64,000 bases of DNA, from assembly GCA_032622095.1 (NCBI GenBank), contig CP136062.1, forward strand, positions 130,033,282-130,097,281, in the 5' to 3' direction. The DNA is from Siphonodentalium dalli. Taxonomy: Eukaryota; Mollusca; Scaphopoda; Gadilida; Siphonodentaliidae. The position numbers were made by a program, and so were the translations under genes. Of the stretch, positions 1-11,331 are shown piece by piece. The stretch's first letter is position 1, and every line of letters begins with the position of its first letter. Below the pieces are notes generated by a model. The model was not told where the DNA came from. It saw only the letters and a list, made by a program, of their open reading frames with translations, and did no database searches.

Positions 1-112
1 GTATCGGGACATTAGGAGGTGCCAATGGCTATGTTTATTTTTATATCCGTATATGTCCAGGCGAGTCATTTGGGGTGGACATTTATAGTAGTTCGCAAGA
101 TATTTTGTATTT

Positions 113-125
113 GGGGGGGGGGGGG
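113..125. repeat. poly-G tract (13 G)
   Basis: An uninterrupted run of 13 G in AT-rich sequence, between the window edge and the 3' end of the LINE at 196-1421. Bases 1-195 otherwise show no gene and may be LINE 3' untranslated sequence. Confidence 0.9.
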
Positions 126-195
126 TGGACATTTTTATCAAAGATAAATTAATTGGAATTAAACCCCAAAAGCTGGCCCATGAAAACCCTAGTCC

Positions 196-1421
196 TTAAA
201 AGGGGGGGGGCTTAGTTTGAAAACTTGGGGGATTTGTAGCATCTTTTGGACGCCATCTGACGCCGGTGACTTTGTCACCGATGTCAAAGGTCACGAACGA
301 ATCGCCCGGCACTCGAAGCTGACAGACCAAACTATGAAGACGTACATTACTGAGAGATAAAAGGACTTGCCGGCCGGCACGACGATGCGGATCCATCTGC
401 AATGCTATGTGTAAGTAGATCTTGGATAATTGCGGGCAAGTTGAGTGGGTAAAGACACCACAGTTTTGTACAAGCTGAAGTTTCTGAAGAAGGTATGTGT
501 TGCAACCAAATAAAAGTGAGTTACAGTAGTCTATACGTCTTGTGACAAATGCATGTACGAGTTGTTTGGCCGTCTCTTCGTCGACCACATTTCGCACCCT
601 GCTGATATTTCTCAGGTGGCAATATCATATACCCCAGGTTGCGGACCATAGTCGACTTAGAGACTACACTATCTCCAAGCACAATATCGTGGTAGTTGCT
701 TTCTGCAACTGATGCGGTAACCCGATATATATCAGTTCAGTTCAACTTAAGGAAATTATCAGTCATCCATATTTTAATATCGGATACACAGTGCTCTAGG
801 GATTCTCTGGTTGGAATCTCACAACCAGGGTTCAAATGAACGTAGAGTTGTGAATCATCCGCGTAAAAGTGAAAATTCAGTCCATGATGACGGATTAAGT
901 CCCCCAGCGGTAGGACGTAGATCACATAGAGCATGTGTCCGAGCACGGACCCCTGTGGCACACCGTACTTAAGTGCAAAAAAACATCCGAGTGAACGTTG
1001 TTCACTGTGACACTCAATTTTGTACGGCCGTTCAGATATGACCTAAACCAATCTAAGGCTACACCCGTCACACCGAGTATGTTTTCAAGTCTCTCCAATA
1101 GCACAGCGTGGTCGATGGTGTCACATGCGGCACTGAGATCCAGTAACACCAAGCATGACACTTCCCTTTGATCCATTGACACAAGCAAGTCATTTTGGAC
1201 CCGAAGGAGTGCAGTCGCCATGCTGCTATTTGGACGATAGGCAGATTGAAACACTTCCGATAAACCAGTGGACGACAAGTATTCGCGAAGTTGTTTGGAA
1301 ACAACCCTCTCTATCAGCTTTGAAATAAAAGAGAGGTTTGAAACCGGTCGGTAGTTACTTAGGACCTCGACATCAAGCCCTGGTTTCGTCAGTAGCGGCG
1401 TTACTACGGCATGTTTCATGG
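196..1421 (-). pseudogene. CR1/L2-like LINE, 3' half: reverse transcriptase and C-terminus
   Basis: Minus-strand remnant of a non-LTR retrotransposon ORF2. In coding order it shows the RT entry block NYRPVSNLSFISKLIE (about 1340-1295), FQSAYRPNSS, and catalytic block A as LVLLDLSAACDTIDH, where the family usually has AAFDT. Next come the PQGSVLG block and the YADD catalytic motif (about 870-850), then a C-terminal block with RRIDYCNSLLFG and LQLVQN (about 540-470). The reading frame breaks between block A and PQGSVLG (about 955-985), with a further break at 600-740, so this copy is dead. An active element would reverse-transcribe its own mRNA at a nicked target. Block order and wording match CR1/L2-type LINEs. 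It continues from the half at 2753-3685 after removal of the 1422-2752 insertion. The clade (CR1, L2 or Crack) is not resolved. Confidence 0.9.
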
Positions 1422-2752
1422 TAGTCCAAGTCTTCTCGTACTAAAGCCGGCTAAGATATTGGGATGGAGGTGCCGGTCTTTAGTCCGAGTTCGTCCCGTA
1501 TAGTCTCTTATGACACGACTTAAGCGTTATTGACCCGCTCAAATAAAACCACAATTATATGAAATAAAATATCACAATTGCGACAATAAACGGATATTTT
1601 CAGCAGAAGACATGCTATTTGATCTGAAACCCACATCAGTTGTGAATTGAAAGCGGTAATTTAATGCGAAAATAGACATTTATCGCAATGTTTACAATTT
1701 TTTAAAAGTATGCGAACTCAGTTGACCTCGCGAACTGTGTTCGGCATTTTCCGTAGATTTTGGAATAACATCGCAAATTACGATGAATTCTCCATTGTAA
1801 TCGTAATTATGTGTGTCAATAAATAGATTAATTAAACATTGGAGATATAAATGTAATACATTAAATAAATTACGGGAATTACAACCCTCTCAAAGTTTAA
1901 AACAGTGTAAACACAACGAGCATTAGAATAAATAATATGCCTTATATGGTGCTACATTTCACCCACATTTGGTGGACTTCCGCGAAATTAAGATATAAAC
2001 TAAGCGAACAGGGCAATATATTGCTCTTGTTATGCACACAAAAAATCAAACAAAAATTTGCATACATTTTGAACCTTAAGTTTGAAAAGTCCCACTGAAA
2101 CGGAAGAACTAAATTTCGAAACTGTGTGATTCGGTTCTCCGATTATTTTATCAACACACAAATCAAAATGCACATCACACGCATGGCAAGTCAGACATAA
2201 GAGTTCTAATTTGCTCCAATTTTGACAAGTTGCTTGCGAAAATTGTCAACAAAACTACCGTTCTGATCCTCCATTATGTCATTAAGTTTTTAGTGCGGGA
2301 ATTGTTCTCAAAGCACATACGAAACTGGACTTTGGGGCGATCGGTTTTCGCCATTTTGTTTGGAAAACCCCGCGCTATATATAGAAACGGAAACTAGAAT
2401 ACCCAGCGGACAATGCCGGAATTCTTCGGAACCTGACTTCGGCTTTCAGTTAAGTAAACAAAATATAAAAACAGCGCTGTTGGTGACAATCAACCGGAAT
2501 ATTATATGCGTAATGTAACATGAAAGTTAGATTATTATACACCATTATGACCATAAGATGTCTCTCTTTCCGATGTATATAGCATCATGTATTGATTTAT
2601 TAGGTAAATCGAGTAAAATACAACACAGATTCCCGCCACAGATCGTGGGCGTAAGTCGTGGCATAAGAGACTATACGGGACGAACTCGGACTAAAGACCG
2701 GCACCTCCATCCCAATATCTTAGCCGGCTTTAGTACGAAAAGCCTTGGGCTA
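1422..2752. mobile_element. Non-autonomous TIR transposon inserted in the LINE (Mutator-like by TSD and TIR length)
   Basis: A 1331-bp element. Its left end TAGTCCAAG...CTCGTACTAAAGCC is repeated inverted at the right end (TAGCCCAAG when reverse-complemented). The match runs about 100 bp, roughly 1422-1530 against 2648-2752, with few mismatches. The 9-bp sequence GTTTCATGG stands directly outside both ends (1413-1421 and 2753-2761), and removing the element plus one copy restores the LINE reading frame. The AT-rich interior shows no transposase. Long TIRs and a 9-bp target duplication suggest a Mutator-like (MULE) element. Merlin-type elements, with 8-9 bp duplications, are the alternative. 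Confidence 0.88.
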
Positions 2753-3685
2753 GTTTCATGGTGGTTGGGAAAATGCCACTATCCAAAGAACTGTTTACAA
2801 TATTCATCAACACGGGTGCTAGTGCTGCCTTACATGTCTTCAATAACTTTGTTGGTATAATGTCGAGAGGGCACTGTTTTGATGGAGATTTCGATATAAT
2901 TTCTGACAGCTGATCAGATGTGAGTGGCTTGAAACTCGTCCGCCTTTTCAGTCCCCTTGATGAACCACTGGTCTGAAGAAATTCCCAGCTGAGTGTTTCA
3001 TTGTTGCTAACCTTATTGCATCGGATGTTCTCGATTTTGTTTACAAATAACTTCGCAAATATATTGGCAAGATCGACCGATGACGTATACTGAGGGAGTG
3101 GCGAGGACTTGTTTTGTGAAGTATTTTATCAATAACATCAGATAGAACTTTAGGCCGTTTTGAGTTATCGCTCACGCGGTCAGCAAAATATTGCCGCTTG
3201 GCCTCGATGATAAGTTTATTGACACGATTTCGTTGTGTCACGAACAACTCCCTGTGAATCTCCAGTTTTGAGGAACGCGCCATTGCAGTTCGAGATTTCT
3301 ACGACGCACTTTCTCTAATCGGAGGTCGTCATTAAACCATGGAGATGATTTACGTTTCACCATGGTTTTAGGTGCAAAAATGTCAACCAACTCCTGGGCC
3401 ACATAATTGAAGTTTCTAAACAGCGCGTCGACTGAAAGATCGCGGGTTCTCCACAGAGACGAGGACATGATGGCGTTCGAAAAATCGCAAGGACCGATGC
3501 TGCGATATTTACGGAAAGTCGTTGTCTTCCTCTCCGGTTTTGGTCTACGGAGCCTAATGTTGAACTTTACCAGGAAATAGTCAGAAAGAGCTATGTCAAA
3601 TACTTCAATGTCATAAACAATCCTGGAGTCACACTTGCGGGTGACCACAATGTCTAGTGTGTGCTTACATTTGTAAGACAAGTTC
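2753..3685 (-). pseudogene. CR1/L2-like LINE, 5' half: endonuclease tail and linker to RT
   Basis: Minus-strand continuation of the LINE. It begins with the C-terminal part of the apurinic-type endonuclease: HTLDIVVTR, then SDYFLVKFN where the family has SDHF. A linker follows (SPWFNDDLRLEKVRRRN, then VNKLIIEAKRQYFADRV). The segment before the RT reads IIPTKLLKTCKAALAPVL and ends GIFPTTMK at the insertion point. The frame changes near 3280 and 3050-3100, so it is not functional. The N-terminal endonuclease is missing: the element stops near 3685, where an unrelated plus-strand LINE fragment begins. This is either ordinary 5' truncation or disruption by that neighbour. Confidence 0.85.
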
Positions 3686-4140
3686 TTTCGGAATTAAACC
3701 TGTCTACTATAAACACTTTTATTTTTCTGGGGATTCATTTCGACACTAATTTAACTGACACCTTTGGGTAGAATAACAGTTGTCAAATCCCTCATTTTAC
3801 CAAAATTGACACACCTATTTATAACTCTCCCAAGTCCAGATACAGCCTTTTTGTATACCCGAAATAACTGTCTATATAATTTCATTTGGAATTCCAAATG
3901 CGGTAGAATAACAAGAAAACAATTATCGGCCGACCATATGTTCGGAGGTTTCAAGATGATTAATGTTGAAAACTCTTATAGCATCATCAAAATTACCTGG
4001 ACACTATGCTTGATTTGCAAACAATCGATATGGTCTTCTCTGTACAATACAACCCCTCTTAAACGACCCACTCTTTCTCGCATACCACGCTAATTATATT
4101 GTAAATCAAACAGAAGTTCGAAAATCCATTCCGGAGAGAT
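3686..4140 (+). pseudogene. Tx1/L1-like LINE fragment (after RT core)
   Basis: Plus-strand fragment of another LINE type. FLGIHFDTNL (one frame, about 3716-3745) is followed after a frameshift by GRITVVKSLILPKLTHLF (3764-3820), then LYNFIWNSKCGRI and FGGFKMINVENSYSIIKITW (to about 4000). This succession is typical of the region just after the RT domain in L1/Tx1-clade proteins. It is truncated at both ends, stops near 4093, and lies back to back with the CR1/L2-like LINE. A longer relative is at 18155-19640. Confidence 0.8.
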
Positions 4141-4165
4141 GTTTTCGGTGTATGGTGTAAATTAA

Positions 4166-4659
4166 AGGCACGTGCGGCCTTGGCGGTGGGTATCCTGTGA
4201 AAATATATCCACCCGTCAAAAACCGCCACAAACAGAAAGAACATCAAAATGAAGATAGACTTTGTCCGTATACACATAAGAAATATCGCATAAACAGTAT
4301 GTTATGGTCATATGTTTGACCATTGTTATGTAAACAACAGCATAAAAAGTAACTTTTCTGGTGTTTGTTTATATTATGATGGTAAACATAAAGAGCGTTC
4401 TCTGTTGGTGAATACCTGATATGGAACTAATAAAGAGCGTTTATTCCATTTGTGTGTGATTAGCCAGTAGCATTGTGCTGTCTTCTGTAACACAATCAGG
4501 GTCTTGCTTAGGTAAAATATGGTAGGTCTTTATGATAACATGCTGTTCACGCGATGGTCATGGTATATATGAATGGAACTGTATGCGTTTTAATGTTTTT
4601 CTGTTTACGGTGTTTGGAACAAATATGAATATTTTCGACAATTAAGGCCGCACGTGCCT
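4166..4659. mobile_element. TTAA-flanked MITE, copy A (494 bp)
   Basis: The ends read AGGCACGTGCGGCCTT and its reverse complement, and both are bordered by TTAA (4162-4165 and 4660-4663). Just inside the left end GGCGGT...ACCGCC can form a hairpin. The interior holds TAAAGAGCG at 4388 and 4431, 43 bp apart. There is no credible ORF. A TTAA target is typical of piggyBac and Kolobok transposons. The AGG... ends do not look like the usual piggyBac CCC start, so Kolobok-like is only a guess. Confidence 0.85.
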
Positions 4660-4897
4660 TTAATGCGATTAAGTAATTCAAACAATACTAATATGAATCG
4701 TACGTGACACGTAGTGGAGTAACCACAAATGATGTGCCTTAAATTTGCCTTTTTTCGGAGACATAACGCTAAGAATAATTTATGTAACATGCAGTGGTGT
4801 CGACGGAGACGACATGCCAAATTGACAAGACGTGTGGTGGATTGTAAAATCTTGTCTGGATTATCGTCATGACTTCTTAATTTTTCGTTTTCATTAA

Positions 4898-5390
4898 AGG
4901 TACGGTTGGCCTTGGCGGTGGGTATCCTGTGAAAATATTTCCACCCGTCAAAAACCGCCACAAACAGAAAGAACATCAAAATGTAGACAGACTTTGTCCG
5001 TATACAAATAAGTAATATCGCATAAACAGTATGTTATTGTCAAATGTTTGACCATTGTTATGTAAACAAAAGCATAAAAAGTTACTTTTCTGGTGTTTGT
5101 TTATATTATGATAGTAAACATAAAGAGCGTTCTTTGTTGGTGAATTCCTGATATGGAACTAATAAAGAGCGTTTATGCCATTTGTGTGTGATTAACCAGT
5201 AGCATTGTGCTGTCTTCTGTAACACAATCAAGCTCTTGCTTAGGTAAAATATAGTAGGTCTTTATGATAACATGATGTGTACGTGATAGTCATGGTATAT
5301 ATGAACGAAACTGTATGCGTTTTAATGTTTTTCTCTTTACGGTGATTAGAACAAATAAGAATATTTTCAACATCTAAGGCCTCACGTGCC
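4898..5390. mobile_element. TTAA-flanked MITE, copy B
   Basis: Same family and orientation as the copy at 4166-4659. It begins AGGTACGGTTGGCCTTGGCGG after a TTAA at 4894-4897 and ends ...AAGGCCTCACGTGCC at the TTAA of 5391-5394. The subterminal GGCGGT/ACCGCC hairpin and the paired TAAAGAGCG words are retained. It is nearly identical to the next copy over at least the first 290 bp. The 229 bp between copies A and B (4665-4893) look unique. Confidence 0.85.
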
Positions 5391-5394
5391 TTAA

Positions 5395-5888
5395 AGGTAC
5401 GGTTGGCCTTGGCGGTGGGTATCCTGTGAAAATATTTCCACCCGTCAAAAACCGCCACAAACAGAAAGAACATCAAAATGTAGACAGACTTTGTCCGTAT
5501 ACAAATAAGTAATATCGCATAAACAGTATGTTATTGTCAAATGTTTGACCATTGTTATGTAAACAAAAGCATAAAAAGTTACTTTTCTGGTGTTTGTTTA
5601 TATTATGATAGTAAACATAAAGAGCGTTCTTTGTTGGTGAATTCCTGATATGGAACTAATAAAGAGCGTTTATGCCATTTGTGTGTGATTAGCCAGTAGC
5701 ATCGTGCTGTCCTCTGTAACCCAATCAGGCTCTTGCTTAGGTAAAATATAGTATGTATTTATGATAACACGCTGTTTACGCGATGGTCTTGGTATATATG
5801 AACGAAACTGTATGCGTTTTAATGTTTTTCTGTTTACGGTGTTTGGAACAAATATGAATATTTTCGACAATTAAGGCCTCACGTGCCT
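5395..5888. mobile_element. TTAA-flanked MITE, copy C, head-to-tail with copy B
   Basis: Starts AGGTACGGTTGGCC immediately after the TTAA that ends copy B, and ends CACGTGCCT before a TTAA at 5889-5892. The two copies therefore share one TTAA. Near-identity to copy B suggests a recent tandem event: either insertion into the TTAA bordering an existing copy, or duplication of element plus one TTAA. Confidence 0.85.
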
Positions 5889-5892
5889 TTAA

Positions 5893-6848
5893 AATCCACC
5901 CGATGAGCTCGCTCCAGATTTCCAAATATAAAACATGCACTTAGGATAAGTTGGAACTCAAGGCGTGTAGTGTTGAAACAATACATATACGAAAAATGCA
6001 CGCCAACACAGCTGTCGCTTCGCTCGTTCCTTTGTGATATTCAATTTAGCTATGAACGCGAGAGATACAACACAAAATGTAACATGAATCACGACTTCGA
6101 TAATCAGTGGCTGACACATTGAAATGCCTTAAAATAAGTATTATATTGAAAACCTATATTTTCAGGTTCAAAGTATACCCAACCTTAACAGTGACACAGA
6201 ACAACATAACATAAATCAACTACACGGTACACGAGCTATCATTCATATCTGTCCAGTCATTTAGTCCACGAGAAAGTCAATATATATACATGGTTTTCTT
6301 AACCACAGAACATTTTCAGTCACAATCCCAAACGCAATTCATGCGAGCGTTGTGTATTTTCCTCTATTGTCAAACCACTGTTTAAAATATTTAAAGTACG
6401 GTCTCAATATGGTTAAATTTATGTTTATGGTAAACTCAGAACTTAAATCAATTAAAGCTGCACACACTGTTTAGAACATTTAATCTGCAAACCTTAAATA
6501 TTACACACGATTGGCCACATTAGCTGTTTAATAAGGGACATATAAAGTTATTCTGCAGACCAAAAATAATCTATTACTTTTTATCACCATTGTTGTAGCT
6601 GAAGAAAGTTCATTTTAGGGCAAAAATTATTGTGTCAAGGTAGTACATTTTGTATCGCTGATTTGTCTTGCTTTTAAGCTGAACCGTGTTTGTTAAAATA
6701 GTCCAAGCACATTCTGTGCCTTTAACTATTTGTTAATTGCATGTCACACGTAAGAATGTAGGCCAGGGCATGGAAGAGCGAAACTCATCCATGTCTTGGA
6801 TCGAGTTTGCTCTTTGATTGGAATGCTACTCTACCAATAGTATGGACC
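5893..6848. other. Gap: nothing recognised
   Basis: AT-rich sequence with no coding signal, terminal repeat or tandem structure that I can support. Confidence 0.6.
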
Positions 6849-7139
6849 AAGTTTCGATTATCGGTTTTTGTTTTGCAGACTGGATAGTTGTCATTATGTT
6901 TCAGACTATTTTCAGTACCTCTATTACTCAGGATTAGCTGACGCAATGTCGTACAGGTGTTTGTTGTTGTTGCAAACATTACATTGGTGATAACAATGGC
7001 TCTTGATTTTGGAGTGCCATGCAGCGTGAATACTATAGTTCTCTTATTACGTCCCATTTATCAAGTTGTGGTGTTCTTATTGATCGTTCCACTTTGTGTT
7101 CCCAGTATACTGTTTTCTTTCTTTCCTCAACTTGTCTTT
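6849..7139. repeat. Unclassified dispersed repeat, copy 1
   Basis: About 290 bp that recur in the same orientation at 45375-45656 with high similarity. Both copies start AAGTTTCGATTATCGG and include GGAGTGCCATGCAGCG. On the minus strand both copies keep a stretch reading FTLHGTPKSRAIVITNV. On the plus strand the same DNA reads as a hydrophobic stretch (VANITLVITMALDFGVPC). I recognise neither as a known domain. Small indels change the frame between copies, so coding function is unproven. It lies in the 3' flank of the lectin gene. Confidence 0.75.
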
Positions 7140-7522
7140 CTGCATAGATTCATGGGTGAAACATAATAATTCTGAGCCTGAGTGGCCAGTCAGCAGGAAT
7201 TATTTTTATTAAAAATCTATTTTAAAAACAATCTTAAATGAAATATTTGTAACACCATACGTTTCTCGTTTGTTTTGGAACAACGATACAAACGTGCCGT
7301 CAACATATTAGTGTTGTTGTTGTTGTTGGATGTGGTGCCAGGAAGAGACATAGCATCTTTAAAGATTTTAAAAGCGTAGCCATTTCACTGTCTACCGAAT
7401 AAATCTCTTTCCATATGTGGTGTATATGCTGGATTGAACTTAGGTTAAGTGTGTTTTGAAAGACGCCCCCAAAGTTCAAATATTTGGCGAATTAACGCTT
7501 TTGATATACGGTGTCCAATCGC

Positions 7523-7764
7523 TCAAATATCCACTTGACAGATTGATCCAACTTTCCTGCCGAATCCATAACATGGGAAATCATTCCAAGTATATCCATA
7601 TGACATATCCCCGCGCATTTCTGTGCAGTTTGCCGTTAGGCTCGCCAGGCCATTAGGCTCGCCTGGCGCCCAATTAGTATACTGTATCGGATCCCCGTTG
7701 TATTGTGTCCATTGACTTCCTGACCATGTAGCGTCGATGCAATATCTGCTTGTTGTTCCGTGTT
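7523..7764 (-). CDS. C-type lectin domain protein, last coding exon
   Basis: Minus-strand terminal exon encoding the C-terminal half of a C-type lectin fold, a secreted or extracellular Ca2+-dependent carbohydrate-binding module. A pyrimidine-rich acceptor (ttcttcccttttag) precedes it at 7765. It enters in phase 1 and reads to a TGA ending at 7523, 79 complete residues. Visible motifs are YTNWAPGEPNG, containing the EPN triad linked to mannose-type specificity, and YTWNDFPC, containing the WND motif that completes Ca2+ site 2. ICQVDI forms the last beta strand. The cysteines of the long and short disulfide loops are present (YCIDATW, ANCTEM, FPCYG, SICQ). YCIDATW stands where many homologues have WIGL. 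The phase matches the exon at 9654-9842. A minus-strand AATAAA-type signal lies at 7205-7210. Mannose binding is inferred from motifs only. Confidence 0.9.
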
Positions 7765-9653
7765 CTAAAAGGGAAGAAAATTTCACCGGTGACTATCTTA
7801 TTGAAGTATAAAGCAGCTGAGGGCGACTGACCACGCACAAGATGAATCTCATGTTTCTCTTTGCGTGAATAATTTGTGAGAATTGATTGTGATTCTCGTA
7901 GGAATATTAAGCCCTGTAAACCGAGGTCTCAGGTCCATATATAACATCATGGACAATAAGTTTTGAGGGAATAATTGATAATTAACTGGAGAAATATATT
8001 GCAAAACATCTATATTATTATAATTTATAAAACTTATCCTGTTAATATATAACGAGCATGATATAAGTTGTCCTGCATGAGATAACTAGATGTGCTCCAC
8101 TCAATTTATGCATTCTGATCAATGCATATGATAATTTAAGTGTTCATGATGTTAGTGATCTGAAGCCAGATATAATCAAAAAGTTTTCAATGGCAGCATA
8201 GAACATGGCAGAATACTCTGTCTAGATATCCACCGTTTAACCATCAAAATAGGGGTGGTCAAATACATGCACATGTACAAAATATTTTCTTCACACCCAC
8301 AGGTCTATACGAATGATATTCTGAAACTAGTAAATCCATTTCGCAAAGGATTATCTGTGGCTGGTGTTCTTCTCTAGATATTTTCCGCTTTTCTCTCTTA
8401 TTATACAAAAACATACCGATTCGTTTCCACTTTAAATTGTATAAAAACACAAAAATGGAACAATCACATTCGCAGACAACACATATTTTATGCGAATTAC
8501 TAGTGCTCGAGATCATGAAAGGTGCACCATTCAAGTGAGTGAGACCTTTGAATCAAAATTTTAGTTGCAAATTAGCAAAGTCAAATTTTTGTCAAGCTAC
8601 ACGGTTAACAGTGAAATAAAAGCTTTCTGCATCAAATATTCTCTCACTGAGAGATATACATTAGTCAGTATTAAGGGTGATGACTAAACAGTTTCAATTG
8701 TCAATATATTTAAAAAAAAAGCATTTATAAGTGTACACATCCTGGAAAAAGGGGGCGGGTTCCAAATTTGTCAGGAAAAAAATATTGTTTTTGCACGTAG
8801 GGGGTGGTGGGTCCCTGGTTGGGTGGCATTTTTATTTTCAGCCCTGTGTACGGATATTTTATGCAGACCCCCTCCATGTTTCAAACGGAAATTATAATCT
8901 TCTATACACAAGAGACTCTATTCTTAAAGAGTTTAGTTAGCTCACGACTTCGGTGCGGACTTTGCTTCAAGTCGGGTCATATCTCAGATCGATCATAAGT
9001 CGTGGAAAATCACGTGCATGCTGGACTAAAATTCGCATGTAACTACATGTACATGTTTTATCAACAGTTTTAGATTGAGTTATATCGAACAGCTTTGTAT
9101 CAATAATGTAATATGTTTATGTTTCGTCCTCTGCATATATTGCAACTTTACAAGTAACATTATCGACGTCTAGCCTCAGTCACATGACACACATGGATGT
9201 ATACGTGTTTCACAGTTACCAAGGATACACACTCAGAATCCCTACACTCCGTATAGAAACGATAGAAGCGGAAGATCTATTATATATTACCATTATATAC
9301 TTCATTTCTTGAATATTGTAAAACATGCACCTGATATCCGGGGGCATACCGTTTGATTGAACGAAGAAAATGGTGATGTATTATTTTTTTCTTCGGATCA
9401 GAAACAGGACCATTATTTGTAGATTCTACGTCAAACACCGAGAACCTTTTTGGGTTTGCTGCATGTATGCTGTTAATCGAGTGTTGGATGAAATTTTCCA
9501 TCAAAACTATTATCGATGTTCATTTCATGTCCATACAACATATCAATCAACAAACTACATTTAGATAATACCTTTGTCTAAATACGCGCATATCTATGCA
9601 TATCAACTGTAACATTTTGTTTGTAATGCTATATATGCATATAATTATATTAC
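7765..9653 (-). other. Intron of the C-type lectin gene
   Basis: 1889 bp between donor G|GTAATA (9654/9653, minus strand) and acceptor TTTTAG|AA (7765/7764), both phase 1. I see no exon or mobile element in it. Bases 8745-8820 carry G-rich runs such as GGGGGCGGG and GGGGGTGGTGGG. Confidence 0.8.
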
Positions 9654-9842
9654 CAGGTTGGTCCAGTTCATCTATGATCCACTGCTGAACTGTCGCGTCT
9701 TTTATATAAAGGAGATGGCCGCCTTCGCTTTTGCAGAACTCTTGTTGAGTTGGTCCGTCTCCATCGCCATGAATTACTTTATAGCAAATGCAGACAGTCT
9801 CATTCAGTGTGTAGCCAAGAGCGAACGGGCATTTGGGTGGAA
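9654..9842 (-). CDS. C-type lectin domain protein, penultimate coding exon
   Basis: Minus-strand 189-bp exon, phase 1 at both ends, encoding the N-terminal half of the lectin domain. The acceptor CTAATTACAG lies at 9852-9843 and the donor CTG|GTAATA at 9654. The product starts PPKCPFALGYT, then ETVCICYKV, EFCKSEGGHLLYI and KDATVQQWIIDELDQP. The segment C-xx-EGGHLLYI-xx-ATVQQWII is the standard first-helix and strand signature of C-type lectin domains. Together with the exon at 7523-7764 it gives about 142 residues, close to a complete domain. Upstream exons with the start codon and signal peptide were not found. The missing piece must end in phase 1. The plus-strand reading of this DNA is a shadow. 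Confidence 0.9.
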
Positions 9843-11235
9843 CTGTAATTAGATGATAACATACATGAATACACCTGAATTGAAAATAAAAGTATTATTT
9901 GATGTTTTGTTTAATATATGCATTTGAGGAAGGGGTCGCAAAATATGCTCCTGTACTTCGGCGAAGAATTGCAAGCAATTTTGCCCATTTTCTGCTGAAA
10001 AGCTACTTAGTGAATTATAAATATCAGAGACAGTTCATGTTCATTGTTTTGCTGATTTAATTCGTCATAATGTTAATTCGTCTCAATGACGCATTCAATC
10101 GCATCTACAAACTATTCTGAGTATCCACAGAAAAATCAATTTATCTCGTTCCCGACACCAGTCTGAACAACCCCTAATTGAGGAAAATAACTAAGTCAAA
10201 TAAGACACTATTCATTCACCACATCTCTCTTACTCTACCTATAAATATTGATATTTCTCCAACCCGCAATGATGTCCCCACTAATAGAATGTTCAGTTAT
10301 ATTATTACTAATTGACTTGCCCATCAGGTGAGGAGAGCATATGGCCTGAAATTCCTTAAATGGACGGGTCTCGTTTTTAAATTCGAAATTATATTTTGTT
10401 CATATATCCATATAACGATCATACAAACTTAATATGCCATATTCAAGTTATATTTTGCTACATTAAGAGCACCGGAGACTTCTTGTTTAACATTTTTTTC
10501 ATGCTCTGAAAAGTATGATGGTATTCTGTATATGTTTTCTCCGTTACCACAGACACAATTATATCTGGTAGTGAGGATTGGCTATGATCAGGCTTTTAGT
10601 ATTGTGTATTTCAGTGGTAGATATATCTGGCACCCGACTAATCATTAATTTTGACAATGGATACACACCGTGTTATTCCAATTCCTTCGATATTGGTGAC
10701 TGTGAATGATGATTTATGGAAGTCAATTTCCAAATTAGTATGCCATTATTATTTCAATTCCTAGCAAACTATGACATATAGATGGCATGGCGTTCAGATA
10801 ATTGTGCAACCTACATTCTATTGGTGACTGTATGAAGTTCCTTTGGTCGATTTTATCGGTCATAATTTAAACTACTGACACAAAATACGGAAAATCTAAA
10901 ACACAACACGTGAAACCGCGTATCTTTTTAATAGTTGAAACAATTGTTATCCACTACACAAGATTTATGCTTTTATCATCGAATTGTGTACGACATGTTT
11001 CAAAGTATTCGGAGTCATATAGCTGCATCCGTGATCAAAATATCGTGTTGTATGCAAATCAAATGTATAAGGGTCCGTTCCGTATATATGTTATATATAC
11101 TGGTATATAAGTTCCTGTGTATATGTATGGGATAGTTTCTCCATGCACTTTAGCATGTCAGCTATAATGTACAATCCCACTTGGACTGTTCTGCGCGAGG
11201 CGTGACCACATAACATTTACGTATATACCGTACAT
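9843..11235. other. Gap: no gene recognised; one GTAACGGAGAAAAC word
   Basis: AT-rich sequence 5' of the lectin exons. The only structured item is the 14-mer GTAACGGAGAAAAC on the minus strand at 10534-10547, which recurs downstream. No convincing first exon or promoter for the lectin gene was found. Confidence 0.5.
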
Positions 11236-11331
11236 GCAGTAACAGTCCACTCACTATACATGGCCGCAGGATATGAAACCGGTGCAGTAACAGTCCACTC
11301 ACTATACATGGCCGCAGGATATGAAACCGGT
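11236..11331. repeat. Perfect tandem duplication, 48 bp x 2
   Basis: The 48-bp unit starting GCAGTAACAGTCCACTCACT and ending GAAACCGGT occurs twice without a mismatch (11236-11283, 11284-11331), and a third copy begins with GCA. Perfect identity implies recent origin. Confidence 0.95.

Noticed and set aside
2558-2860. 100-residue plus-strand open frame
   Set aside because: Crosses the right TIR of the 1331-bp transposon into antisense LINE sequence.
6957-7166. Membrane protein fragment on the plus strand of the duplicated repeat
   Set aside because: Hydrophobicity alone. Small indels differ between the two copies, and the opposite strand is equally open.
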